A stretch of DNA of 5,526 bases from positions 1-5,526 of the forward strand of contig JAHHLP010000328.1 in assembly GCA_018679295.1 (NCBI GenBank). The letters run 5' to 3'. The stretch is from Rhodothermia bacterium (GTDB taxonomy: Bacteria > Bacteroidota > Rhodothermia > Rhodothermales > JABDKH01). How positions within the stretch are numbered: position 1 is the first letter of the stretch; every line of letters starts with the position of its first letter. Shown here in pieces: positions 1 through 5,526 of the stretch. The translations under genes were made by a program, and so were the position numbers. The notes beneath the pieces were generated by a model. That model saw nothing but the letters and a program-made list of their open reading frames with translations, had not been told where the DNA came from and ran no database searches.

Positions 1-1064
1 GTATCGAGGTCCGGCCGCGGTACGATGCGAGCGGTTTCGAGCTCATCAATCAGCCGGTCCAGTTCCACGTCGTCGCCGGCTGCGTCCAGATTAATATCGA
101 AATCGGCATCTGAGCCGTCTCCGCTGTCGGCACTGGCCGCCTCCCATTCCGGCAACTCCTCGCCCACATCACGCACACGCGATTCTGTTGCGCCGGACTC
201 CTGCCACTCGGGCTGCTCGCCGGCCGACGGTGGCTCTTTCTCGTGTGCGCCAAGGTCGATGGGTGTGCTTTGGTCCAAGGGATCAACAGCCTCTGGTGCC
301 GCGGTTGAGGTTGGATGGATCCCGGATCGGTGTCCGGGATGACTGGTGGTGGCGCCGTCCTCCCATTCTGGCTCTTCTACGAACTCCGGGGCTTCTTCCA
401 AACTAGGAGAGTCTCCAAACTCCGGGGCTTCTTCCAAACCAGGAGAGTCTCCAAACTCCGGAGCTTCTAGTAACCCTGGAGCTTCCTCCAACTCTGGAGC
501 CGAATCCAACTCCGCCGCCACTCCGGCCACATGCTGCAGGTCAAGATTCGGCTCGATGTCCGCGTCCACGCCAACGATCTCATCCGGGCCGCTGCTGGGC
601 GGCCCTTCCTGCTCTTGGTCGCCATCGGTTTCCTCCGAATGGGTCCCGGCTCGGACGCCGGGATGACTACTTGGGCTCGCGTCGGCTTCGTCCACTACAG
701 GCGTCTCCTCCACGTCTCCCGGTCCGATGTCCCTCACAGCTTCCGATGCGATGTCCTCCGAATGGGTCCCGGCTTGGGGGCCGGGATGACTGGCAGGGGC
801 CGCCGATTCGGCAAAGACCCGGTCGGCGGCGAGTCGCAGACCGCTCCGCACGGAGTCGGACCCATGCAAGAGCGCTTCGGCTCTAGACCATTGCAGAAAA
901 GCCTCCTTCGCTTCTCCGGTTTGACTAACCGCCTTGGCAAGCGCTATCTGAGCGGCCGCGTAGCGCGGGTACTTCTCAACGATGCGCGTCAGGATGTACG
1001 CCGCTTCCTGTGCGTCGCCCGAATCCAAAAGCGAAATTGCCCGCGAGTATTCTGAAGTGAGCAT
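1..1064 (-). CDS. TPR protein with acidic repeat-rich tail (3' end outside window)
   Basis: The frame is open from the ATG at 1064 to the window edge: 354 codons and no stop, so the gene is truncated here. Seen: residues about 5-69 form two tetratricopeptide-like helix pairs (EYSRAISLLDSGDAQEAAYILTRIVEKYPRY, split as residues 5-35, then 36-69). They are followed by about 270 residues that are Glu/Asp/Pro/Ser/Ala-rich and probably disordered. This part carries three SHPGxxxGxH-type insertions (residues 92-102, 133-143 and 241-250), a tandem PEFGDSPxLEEA repeat (about residues 188-228) and several PEW motifs (PEWED, PEWQE, PEWEA). Near the edge the sequence becomes ordered-looking again (ELDRLIDELETARIVPRPDLD), possibly a conserved tail segment. 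There is no signal peptide, so the protein is probably cytosolic. It lies 58 nt after the glycosyltransferase, without a clear Shine-Dalgarno. TPR proteins act as protein-binding scaffolds; the partner is unknown. The start is fairly secure because the TPR begins right after it. Position as last visible gene suggests a link with the envelope genes, but this is inference. Confidence 0.85.
   Translation of the reverse strand, partial: MLTSEYSRAISLLDSGDAQEAAYILTRIVEKYPRYAAAQIALAKAVSQTGEAKEAFLQWSRAEALLHGSDSVRSGLRLAADRVFAESAAPASHPGPQAGTHSEDIASEAVRDIGPGDVEETPVVDEADASPSSHPGVRAGTHSEETDGDQEQEGPPSSGPDEIVGVDADIEPNLDLQHVAGVAAELDSAPELEEAPGLLEAPEFGDSPGLEEAPEFGDSPSLEEAPEFVEEPEWEDGATTSHPGHRSGIHPTSTAAPEAVDPLDQSTPIDLGAHEKEPPSAGEQPEWQESGATESRVRDVGEELPEWEAASADSGDGSDADFDINLDAAGDDVELDRLIDELETARIVPRPDLD
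313..344 (-). repeat. Palindromic coding element, copy C (diverged)
   Basis: Third copy, 26 of 32 bp identical to A and to B. The stem is ATCCCGGA (319-326) with TCCGGGAT (333-340), 8 bp. Compared with A and B, the innermost C-G pair has become A-T (both sides changed) and the outermost G-T wobble has become A-T, so pairing is kept. It starts 324 bp (108 codons) after copy B in the gene direction, is in the same frame, and encodes SHPGHRSGIHP. Confidence 0.75.
382..501 (-). repeat. 36-bp tandem repeat coding for acidic PEFGDSPxLEEA units
   Basis: Two adjacent 36-bp units, 382-417 and 418-453, differ at a single base (T versus C) and encode PEFGDSPSLEEA-type units differing at Ser/Gly. A decayed array of shorter 15-18-bp pieces with the same CTGGAGCTTC-type core runs on to about 501 and encodes PELEEAPGLLEA. 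The near-identity of the two full units points to a recent duplication by slippage. The copy number is likely to vary between strains. Confidence 0.85.
637..668 (-). repeat. Palindromic coding element, copy B
   Basis: Second copy, 29 of 32 bp identical to copy A; the three differences all fall in the 6-nt loop. The stem is TCCCGGC (644-650) with GCCGGGA (657-663). It starts 123 bp (41 codons) downstream of copy A in the gene direction, so it is in the same orientation and frame, and encodes SHPGVRAGTHS. Confidence 0.85.
760..791 (-). repeat. Palindromic coding element, copy A
   Basis: A 32-bp element inside the TPR gene. On the plus strand TCCCGGC (767-773) pairs with GCCGGGA (780-786) around a 6-nt loop, followed by TGACT. 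Similarity to copy B extends further, to 754-791 (38 bp with 3 mismatches). Read on the minus strand in the gene frame it encodes SHPGPQAGTHS and adds no stop. It is given on the minus strand because the GTCATCCCGG side reads in the gene direction. Confidence 0.85.
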
Positions 1065-1122
1065 GTCTTGATGTGCCGTATCGACGGATGCGTTCGTAGT
1101 CTGTCAATGTAAACCGTCCGGG

Positions 1123-2643
1123 CTAAGTCATCAACTTGCGCAGGCGGGGTGATGAGCGTCGTTCCCATCCATCGAGGCCGCTCGTGACGCGGAGACTATA
1201 GAATCCCACGAGCCCGAATCCGAACGCAAACAGAACCTGAAACGGAATTGCGGGCCACTCGCCGACAATCGCCGTGAAGACAAGCCCTGCGAGGCAGTAT
1301 GTCATCATGAGCAACTCCAGCCACACCACACGGGGAACAGAGGTCACGGCGTACCGCGACTTCCACCATGGTCGCGCCTCACTACTGCTATACTTCGGTG
1401 TTCGAACGAAGGGAGATCTGTGGCCGCGAAGTGCCTGCCAGACGGCTCTGGTGTTGTTCACCGACAAGCCCATGGTGCCGGCCATAAACCACGGAAACAC
1501 CTTCAAACGGCTAGGCCAGTCGGGATAAAGTGCCCGCTGCGCAAAGAGTTGACCCAGAAAGAACCCGCCGAATCCCACGAGACCGAGTCCCATCAGTGCA
1601 AAGAACCATTCTCCTGGCCCGTTTCCGGCCGACTTCATCAGCACGAGCGGAGCGTGCAGCAGCGCGGCCAGCAGAATGAACGGAAACACGAGATGTGCGG
1701 TGAGTTGGACCGTTCCCTCCAGCTTGACGGTTCTTGGGAAGTCGGATCTCCAGAGCCGCGGCAACATCTTGAACGCCGTTTGCACGGCACCCTTGGTCCA
1801 CCGAAATTGCTGCGACCGAAACGCATTCATGTCCGCCGGAAGCTCGGCGCCAACCTCGACATTCTCCAGGTATCGGAACTGCCAGCCCTTCAGCTGAGCA
1901 CGGTAGCTAAGGTCGAGATCCTCTGTCAGGGTGTCTGATGTCCAACCCCCCGCATCCTCGATGCATTCTCGGCGCCAGACACCTGCGGTGCCATTAAAGT
2001 TGATGAAGCAGCCAACGGCCTGCCGCACCCGATGCTCAAGGGCGAAGTGAGCGTCGAGAGCAAACGCCTGAATTTGGGTCAGCAGCGAATCGCGATCGTT
2101 CAGGTGTCCCCATCGAGCCTGCACCATCCCGATGTTTTCGGAATCAAACGCGGGGACCACACGCCTGAGGTAATCCGATTCAGGCACGAAGTCGGCATCG
2201 AAGATGGCGATGAGGTCTCCCGTCGCCAATCGAAGGCCATTCTGGAGGGCGCCCGCCTTATAGCCATCGCGCTCTGCCCTGCGAATTTGGACGATGTTCA
2301 CACCGCGATGCGACCAATACGCCGTTCGCAAGGCCGCCAGGTCAGTCGTTTCGTCGGTCGAGTCGTCGAGGACCTGTATCTCGAGGCTGTGCCGTGGATA
2401 ATCGAGCGACGCACACGCATCGATGAGCCGCTCTACCACGTACTTCTCGTTGTAGATTGGGAGTTGTACCGTGACAGCCGGCCACGGACCTCGATGGGGT
2501 GCGCGCTCGCATGGTTCGGGTACCGGACCTTCAATCGCCCTGTCGATCTCGCAGTACTTGCGGGACAGCCAAAGTAGGTTAAGGCCGTACGCAAGCAGGA
2601 CGAGCATAGAGATCGCATACAAGACCGGAACGATGATCAGCAT
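1123..2643 (-). CDS. Membrane glycosyltransferase, GT2 family, cellulose synthase / CslA-like
   Basis: This 506-residue integral-membrane family-2 glycosyltransferase probably polymerises a beta-linked polysaccharide from a nucleotide sugar at the inner membrane. Seen: one transmembrane helix at residues 2-26, then a cytosolic GT-A domain with QLPIYNEKYVVERLI (60-74), VLDDSTD (91-97), DAD (149-151), NFNGTAGVWRREC (215-227), TED (240-242) and QQFRW (278-282). This is the full D, DxD, (T/E)ED, QxxRW set of processive enzymes. Hydrophobic segments follow near 312-336, 346-368, 383-400 (weaker, probably lying on the membrane surface), 438-461 and 464-484. SVNNTRAVWQALRG and FVRTPKY lie between them, as in CslA-type and bacterial 'cellulose synthase family' proteins. 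There is no PilZ domain, so no sign of direct c-di-GMP control. The ATG at 2643 is chosen because it sits one nt after the lptE stop and begins the first helix; the in-frame extension to 2763 lies inside lptE and is Arg-rich. Product (mannan, glucan or other) cannot be read from the sequence. No bcsB, bcsC or cellulase gene is in the window. Confidence 0.92.
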   Translation of the reverse strand: MLIIVPVLYAISMLVLLAYGLNLLWLSRKYCEIDRAIEGPVPEPCERAPHRGPWPAVTVQLPIYNEKYVVERLIDACASLDYPRHSLEIQVLDDSTDETTDLAALRTAYWSHRGVNIVQIRRAERDGYKAGALQNGLRLATGDLIAIFDADFVPESDYLRRVVPAFDSENIGMVQARWGHLNDRDSLLTQIQAFALDAHFALEHRVRQAVGCFINFNGTAGVWRRECIEDAGGWTSDTLTEDLDLSYRAQLKGWQFRYLENVEVGAELPADMNAFRSQQFRWTKGAVQTAFKMLPRLWRSDFPRTVKLEGTVQLTAHLVFPFILLAALLHAPLVLMKSAGNGPGEWFFALMGLGLVGFGGFFLGQLFAQRALYPDWPSRLKVFPWFMAGTMGLSVNNTRAVWQALRGHRSPFVRTPKYSSSEARPWWKSRYAVTSVPRVVWLELLMMTYCLAGLVFTAIVGEWPAIPFQVLFAFGFGLVGFYSLRVTSGLDGWERRSSPRLRKLMT

Positions 2644-2647
2644 GTTA
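2641..2647 (-). promoter_or_regulatory. TAACATG stop-start junction between lptE and the glycosyltransferase
   Basis: The lptE stop TAA (2647-2645) and the glycosyltransferase ATG (2643-2641) are one nt apart, and no Shine-Dalgarno is visible in the last codons of lptE. This arrangement suggests that ribosomes finishing lptE re-start on the glycosyltransferase, which would link the amounts of the two proteins. Confidence 0.55.
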
Positions 2648-3199
2648 CCAGTTGGAGGTCGCTGCGGTGAAGATGTCGTCGGCGATCTTCTCCAGGACGG
2701 CGCGGGCCGCGTCTTCCTCTCCCGAGAGGCCCCGTTCCGGATCCGTCGGATCATACTCCTCAAAGCTCGAGAAGGAGCGTGAGAAGATCACCTCGTCCTT
2801 TGTGCGATCGATATACTCCGTCGTTACGGAGATGGTGACGCGGTTGAGTGTGGCCCGCTCCTGCCCACCGACGGACGCAGGCTGGTTCTGATACCGATCG
2901 ATGCGGGCGGACACGAGCGCGTCGGCCTGTTCCTGGTTCGGCTGGAGCGACAATCGCGTCTGCCCGACAAAGCGATCAACCAGAAGACCGGTCAGCGACT
3001 CATCCAGATCGACCAAAGTGCTGATACTATTGTCTTCCGCGAGAGGTATCGCAATCGTGTTGAGGTGCGACGGTATGACAGCGCCGGTGAAGCTGTAGTA
3101 TGCGCACCCGGAAGATGCGATCATTATCACCGCCATTGCCCATGGTGTGGCCAGGGAGAGATGCGGTTTCAGGAGAGCTTTCCGCCTAATCGGATCCAT
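2645..3199 (-). CDS. lptE: LptE-family outer-membrane lipoprotein (LPS transport)
   Basis: This 184-residue lipoprotein fits the LptE family, the plug partner of the LptD barrel that places LPS in the outer leaflet. Seen: a basic N-terminus (MDPIRRKALLK), a hydrophobic segment at about residues 14-30 and a lipobox-like ASSGC with the lipidated Cys at 32. Next come AYYSFTGAVIPSHLNTIAIP, the strongest family hallmark, and an alternating beta-rich middle (VTISVTTEYIDRTKDEVIFSRSFSSFEEY). The end is a helix (EEDAARAVLEKIADDIFTAATSNW). The ATG at 3199 is chosen because it directly precedes the signal peptide and has AGGAGG six nt upstream. The frame stays open 65 codons further upstream, but that part lies inside the activator gene and reads as Arg/Ser-rich nonsense. 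The gene overlaps the activator by 14 nt and its TAA stop is one nt before the glycosyltransferase ATG, so translation is probably coupled on both sides. LptE sequences diverge strongly, so the call rests on the N-terminal motif, size, lipobox and gene order. Confidence 0.88.
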   Translation of the reverse strand: MDPIRRKALLKPHLSLATPWAMAVIMIASSGCAYYSFTGAVIPSHLNTIAIPLAEDNSISTLVDLDESLTGLLVDRFVGQTRLSLQPNQEQADALVSARIDRYQNQPASVGGQERATLNRVTISVTTEYIDRTKDEVIFSRSFSSFEEYDPTDPERGLSGEEDAARAVLEKIADDIFTAATSNW

Positions 3200-4481
3200 C
3201 CCCCGCCTCCTCCTCTTCCTTGAGCTTGCGATAGAGGGTGCGTTCGCTGATGCCGAGGGCGCGCGCCGTCTGCCGCCGGTTACCATCGAATCGCTTGAGC
3301 GCCTCATTGATGAGCCGGCGCTCCGCGTCTTCCAGAGTCGGCAGCGGCTTGTCTTCCTCGATGAGGGGTGCGGGGGCGTCCTTCGGCTGTCCATCTCCGG
3401 CCGGCGCGTCCTCGTCGGCTGCTATTTCGTACGGCACTTCCTCGATGAACGACTCAAACTGCTCCTGGTCGTCTGCTTTCACGACGACAAGATCCGAATC
3501 TCCGCGCTTCAGCAGCTTGCGAGGCAACAGGTGCAGTGATCCGCCGCCCGCCAGTTGGTTGATCTGCTCCTTGAGCTCACGGATCTCCATCCGAAGCTCG
3601 ACGAGCGCGCGGTACACGAGGCCCATACTGCGGTCGCCGTCCTCGTCGCTGAAATCGTCGCGCTCCACCTTGACGAGACCGCCGGATGCACCTGACGCCG
3701 ACACACCGCGCAGATGCGGGCGTATGTCCTCGGCTGTGACTTCGTTCTTTCGAAGGAGGACTACCATGCGCTCGGCGACATTGCGAAGTTCGCGGACGTT
3801 GCCCGGCCAACGATAGCGGCCGAGCAGCTCCCTGGCGTCGCTGGTCAAATTTCGGGGGGACGAGTCGTACTCCTGCGTATAGCGATGCAGAAACTGATCG
3901 AAGAGCGGCAGAATGTCGTCCGGTCGCTGTCGGAGCGGCGGGATATTGATGATTACTGTGCTCAAACGATAGTACAGATCCTCACGAAATCGCCCTGCCT
4001 CAACCTCACGTGACAGATCCTTGTTGGTCGCCGCAATGACGCGCGCGTCCGTCTTGCGAGCCACCGCCGATCCCACGCGGCTAAACTCGCCGGATTCGAG
4101 GACACGCAGCAGCCGGACCTGCGCGTTCTGTGGCATCTCACCAATCTCATCGAGGAAGATGGAGCTCTTGTCCGCCTCCTCGAAATAACCCGCCCGTCTT
4201 TCCACGGCACCCGTATAGGCGCCCTTCTCTGTGCCGAATAATTCCGACTCGAGCAGTCCCTCGGGGATGGCCCCACAGTTGACGATAATCATCTGGCCAT
4301 GGCGACGCTGGCTCATCTCATGAATCGCGTGCGCGACAAGCTCCTTGCCCACGCCGCTCTCGCCCTGTATCAGTACGCCTACGTCGGTCCTTGCGACGAG
4401 ACGTATCTGATCGATCACGTGCCTGAGGGCCGCCGACTTTCCGATGATTCCAAATCGTTCCTGAATCGAATCCCGATCCAT
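3186..4481 (-). CDS. Sigma-54-dependent transcriptional activator, PspF-like (AAA+ and Fis HTH, no receiver)
   Basis: This 431-residue bacterial enhancer-binding protein hydrolyses ATP to open sigma-54 RNA polymerase promoters. Seen: an AAA+ domain at about residues 8-240 with Walker A GESGVGKE (40-47), the sigma-54 contact loop GAYTGA (87-92, Tyr in place of the common Phe), Walker B SIFLDE (107-112), arginine-finger segment FREDLYYRL (165-173) and WPGNVREL (225-232). A linker of about 125 residues follows. It has a charged, heptad-like helix near 288-311 and an acidic, Pro/Ala-rich stretch at 345-380. The C-terminal Fis-type helix-turn-helix is at about 385-422 (NRRQTARALGISERTLYRKL). There is no N-terminal receiver, GAF or PAS domain: the AAA+ domain begins almost at residue 8, so input must come through a partner protein or expression level. 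The ATG at 4481 is the first in-frame start, 34 nt after the miaB stop, with no clear Shine-Dalgarno. Its 3' end overlaps lptE by 14 nt. Its target promoters cannot be seen here; control of envelope genes is inferred from the neighbours. Confidence 0.95.
   Translation of the reverse strand: MDRDSIQERFGIIGKSAALRHVIDQIRLVARTDVGVLIQGESGVGKELVAHAIHEMSQRRHGQMIIVNCGAIPEGLLESELFGTEKGAYTGAVERRAGYFEEADKSSIFLDEIGEMPQNAQVRLLRVLESGEFSRVGSAVARKTDARVIAATNKDLSREVEAGRFREDLYYRLSTVIINIPPLRQRPDDILPLFDQFLHRYTQEYDSSPRNLTSDARELLGRYRWPGNVRELRNVAERMVVLLRKNEVTAEDIRPHLRGVSASGASGGLVKVERDDFSDEDGDRSMGLVYRALVELRMEIRELKEQINQLAGGGSLHLLPRKLLKRGDSDLVVVKADDQEQFESFIEEVPYEIAADEDAPAGDGQPKDAPAPLIEEDKPLPTLEDAERRLINEALKRFDGNRRQTARALGISERTLYRKLKEEEEAGDGSD
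3206..3214 (-). promoter_or_regulatory. Shine-Dalgarno of lptE inside the activator gene
   Basis: The minus strand reads AGGAGGAGG here, and the downstream AGGAGG (3206-3211) ends 6 nt before the lptE ATG at 3199. It supports that start over upstream ones. It also codes for the Glu-rich end of the activator, so part of the match may be a by-product of GAG codons. Confidence 0.6.
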
Positions 4482-4515
4482 CGAACATCAAGCGTTGGTT
4501 CTGATTACAGTCCGT

Positions 4516-5526
4516 TCAGGCGGGCACTGCCGCCCTGTGGTAGTGCTCGAGACTCGTCCGGCCGACGGGCTGGCCGAGCAAGGTTGCCGACGTCGAGTCC
4601 ACGATGCGTACACGAACGTATTCGCCCGGAGCGAAGTCCCTTCGATCAAAGACGACCATTTTGTTGGCGTCGGTTCGTCCGCAGAACTGCTCCTCGCTCC
4701 GCTTCGAGGGCCCTTCCACCAACACCACGAACTCGTGCCCTACATCGGTTGCGTTGCTCTCTCGCGAAATCGAATTCTGCAGATCGATTATTTCCTGAAG
4801 CCGGCGCTTCTTGACTTCGGTTGGTACGTCGTCCACGAACTTGCGCTGCGCGTACGTATCGGGCCGTTCCGAGTACATGAACATGTACGCGTGGTCATAT
4901 CGAACCTGCTCCATGAGCGAAAGTGTTTCTGCATGCTCGTCTTCCGTCTCACCACAGAAACCCGCAATGATGTCGGTCGACAGCGAGACGGAAGGCACGA
5001 TCGACCGTGCCCGATCGATCAGGTCAAGGTACTCCTCGCGGCTATAGGTTCGACGCATGCGCTCGAGCACGTTGGTGTTGCCGTGCTGCACCGGAAGATG
5101 GATATAGTTGCAGACGTTGGGCCTTTCCCGGTGGACGTGCAATAGGTCATCCGAGCAATCCTTGGGGTGGCTCGTGCTGTAGCGAATTCGCAGCTCCGGC
5201 GAGATTAAGCTTATGCGGTGCAGCAAGTCCGCGAATCCGACCGACGTGCCGTTTTCCCCATAGCGATATGAGTTGACGTTCTGGCCGAGAACGGTGACCT
5301 CCTTGTAACCGTCGTCCACGAGCTGCCGGCACTCCGACAGGATGCTTTCCGCCGGTCGGCTCCGTTCGCGACCGCGCGTAAAAGGCACGACGCAAAAGGA
5401 ACACATGTTGTCGCAGCCCCTCATGATCAACACGAAGGCCGATACGCCGTTTGAGTCGTAGCGGACCGGGGCGAGATCCGCGTAGGTCTCCTCGCGCGAA
5501 AGCTGGACGTTGACCGCGGCCTGACC
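4516..5526 (-). CDS. miaB: MiaB, tRNA-2-methylthio-N6-isopentenyladenosine synthase (5' end outside window)
   Basis: This is the C-terminal 336 residues of MiaB, the radical-SAM methylthiotransferase that turns i6A37 into ms2i6A37 in tRNAs reading UNN codons. Seen: the frame is open to the window edge and starts inside the AVNVQLSREETYADL stretch. The radical-SAM cluster motif CDNMCSFC (Cys 38, 42 and 45 of the visible part) is followed by PFTRGRERSR, then VTVLGQNVNSYRYG and IHLPVQHGN, all family signatures. A TRAM RNA-binding domain covers about residues 257-326 and includes GRTDANKMVVF. The stop is TGA. Family members are usually 430-480 residues, so roughly 110-140 N-terminal residues, including the UPF0004 domain and its three cysteines, lie beyond position 5526. 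It is the first visible gene of the run and ends 34 nt before the sigma-54 activator. The visible part shows no frameshift or lost key residue. The related MtaB and RimO enzymes are less likely, because the wording around the cluster motif and the loop after it fit MiaB best. Confidence 0.96.
   Translation of the reverse strand, partial: GQAAVNVQLSREETYADLAPVRYDSNGVSAFVLIMRGCDNMCSFCVVPFTRGRERSRPAESILSECRQLVDDGYKEVTVLGQNVNSYRYGENGTSVGFADLLHRISLISPELRIRYSTSHPKDCSDDLLHVHRERPNVCNYIHLPVQHGNTNVLERMRRTYSREEYLDLIDRARSIVPSVSLSTDIIAGFCGETEDEHAETLSLMEQVRYDHAYMFMYSERPDTYAQRKFVDDVPTEVKKRRLQEIIDLQNSISRESNATDVGHEFVVLVEGPSKRSEEQFCGRTDANKMVVFDRRDFAPGEYVRVRIVDSTSATLLGQPVGRTSLEHYHRAAVPA

Noticed and set aside
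346..1055. Plus-strand Ser/Pro-rich and other frames opposite the TPR gene
   Set aside because: They are antisense readings of the acidic repeats. The minus-strand frame is open over all 354 codons and begins with a credible TPR.
1076..1108. Possible promoter (TTGACA on the minus strand at 1103-1108) ahead of the TPR gene
   Set aside because: The hexamer 17 nt downstream (TCGATA) is a poor -10 box and no Bacteroidota-type TAnnTTTG box is present; a chance match is likely.
1065..1122. Sigma-54 promoter or terminator in the 58-nt gap
   Set aside because: I looked for GG-N10-GC spacing near GGCAC on the minus strand and it does not fit. The only long-range stem (CGGATG with CGTCCG) has a large loop and no T-run.
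1420..1938. Long plus-strand open frame of 172 codons
   Set aside because: It lies fully antisense to the glycosyltransferase catalytic and membrane parts, its translation shows no family motif, and the minus-strand protein has every expected motif.
2032..2577. Plus-strand open frame of 181 codons
   Set aside because: Antisense to the GT-A domain of the same glycosyltransferase; a GC-rich shadow frame without recognisable domains.
2644..2763. 40-residue N-terminal extension of the glycosyltransferase
   Set aside because: It lies inside lptE, is Arg/Ser/Pro-rich, and would put a basic tail before a helix that starts naturally at the ATG at 2643.
4517..4537. Hairpin GGCGG / CCGCC at the miaB stop, as a terminator
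   Set aside because: Only 5 bp of clean stem with a bulge beyond it, and no T-run follows on the minus strand before the activator start, so an intrinsic terminator is not supported.

Overview
The window holds five genes, all on the minus strand and closely spaced, so they look like one operon read from right to left: miaB (5' end cut off by the window), a sigma-54 activator without a sensor domain, an lptE-type lipoprotein, a processive family-2 glycosyltransferase of the cellulose-synthase type, and a TPR protein with a long acidic tail (3' end cut off by the window). Junctions are +34 nt (miaB to activator), a 14-nt overlap (activator to lptE), +1 nt (lptE to glycosyltransferase) and +58 nt (glycosyltransferase to TPR gene). 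There is no gene-free stretch above 58 nt, and I found no RNA gene, CRISPR array or insertion sequence.

The organism is probably a Bacteroidota-like Gram-negative bacterium. The fairly GC-rich sequence and the protein style suggest the Rhodothermota (relatives of Rhodothermus and Salinibacter). This rests on the miaB / sigma-54 activator / LptE order, which I recall from Bacteroidota and relatives, on the LptE sequence style (Cys-Ala-Tyr-Tyr-Ser-Phe-Thr-Gly after the lipobox), and on base composition judged by eye. It is an inference, not a database result.

Region by region: 4516-5526 encodes the radical-SAM and TRAM parts of MiaB, which methylthiolates tRNA A37. 3186-4481 encodes a PspF-like sigma-54 activator (AAA+, long acidic linker with a helix, Fis-type HTH). 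2645-3199 encodes the LptE lipoprotein of LPS transport. 1123-2643 encodes a membrane glycosyltransferase with the D, DxD, TED and QxxRW motifs. 1-1064 encodes the TPR protein. The middle three genes form an overlapping or abutting block that ties a transcription activator to cell-envelope assembly: LPS delivery plus a polysaccharide synthase.

The most unusual feature is in the TPR gene. Its acidic, low-complexity part carries three copies of a 32-bp palindromic element (stem of 7-8 bp, 6-nt loop, with a compensatory base-pair change). All three are in the same orientation and reading frame and add peptides of the type SHPGxxxGxH. The same region holds a nearly perfect 36-bp tandem duplication. 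This resembles the protein-coding palindromic repeats known from Rickettsia, but in an apparently unrelated lineage.
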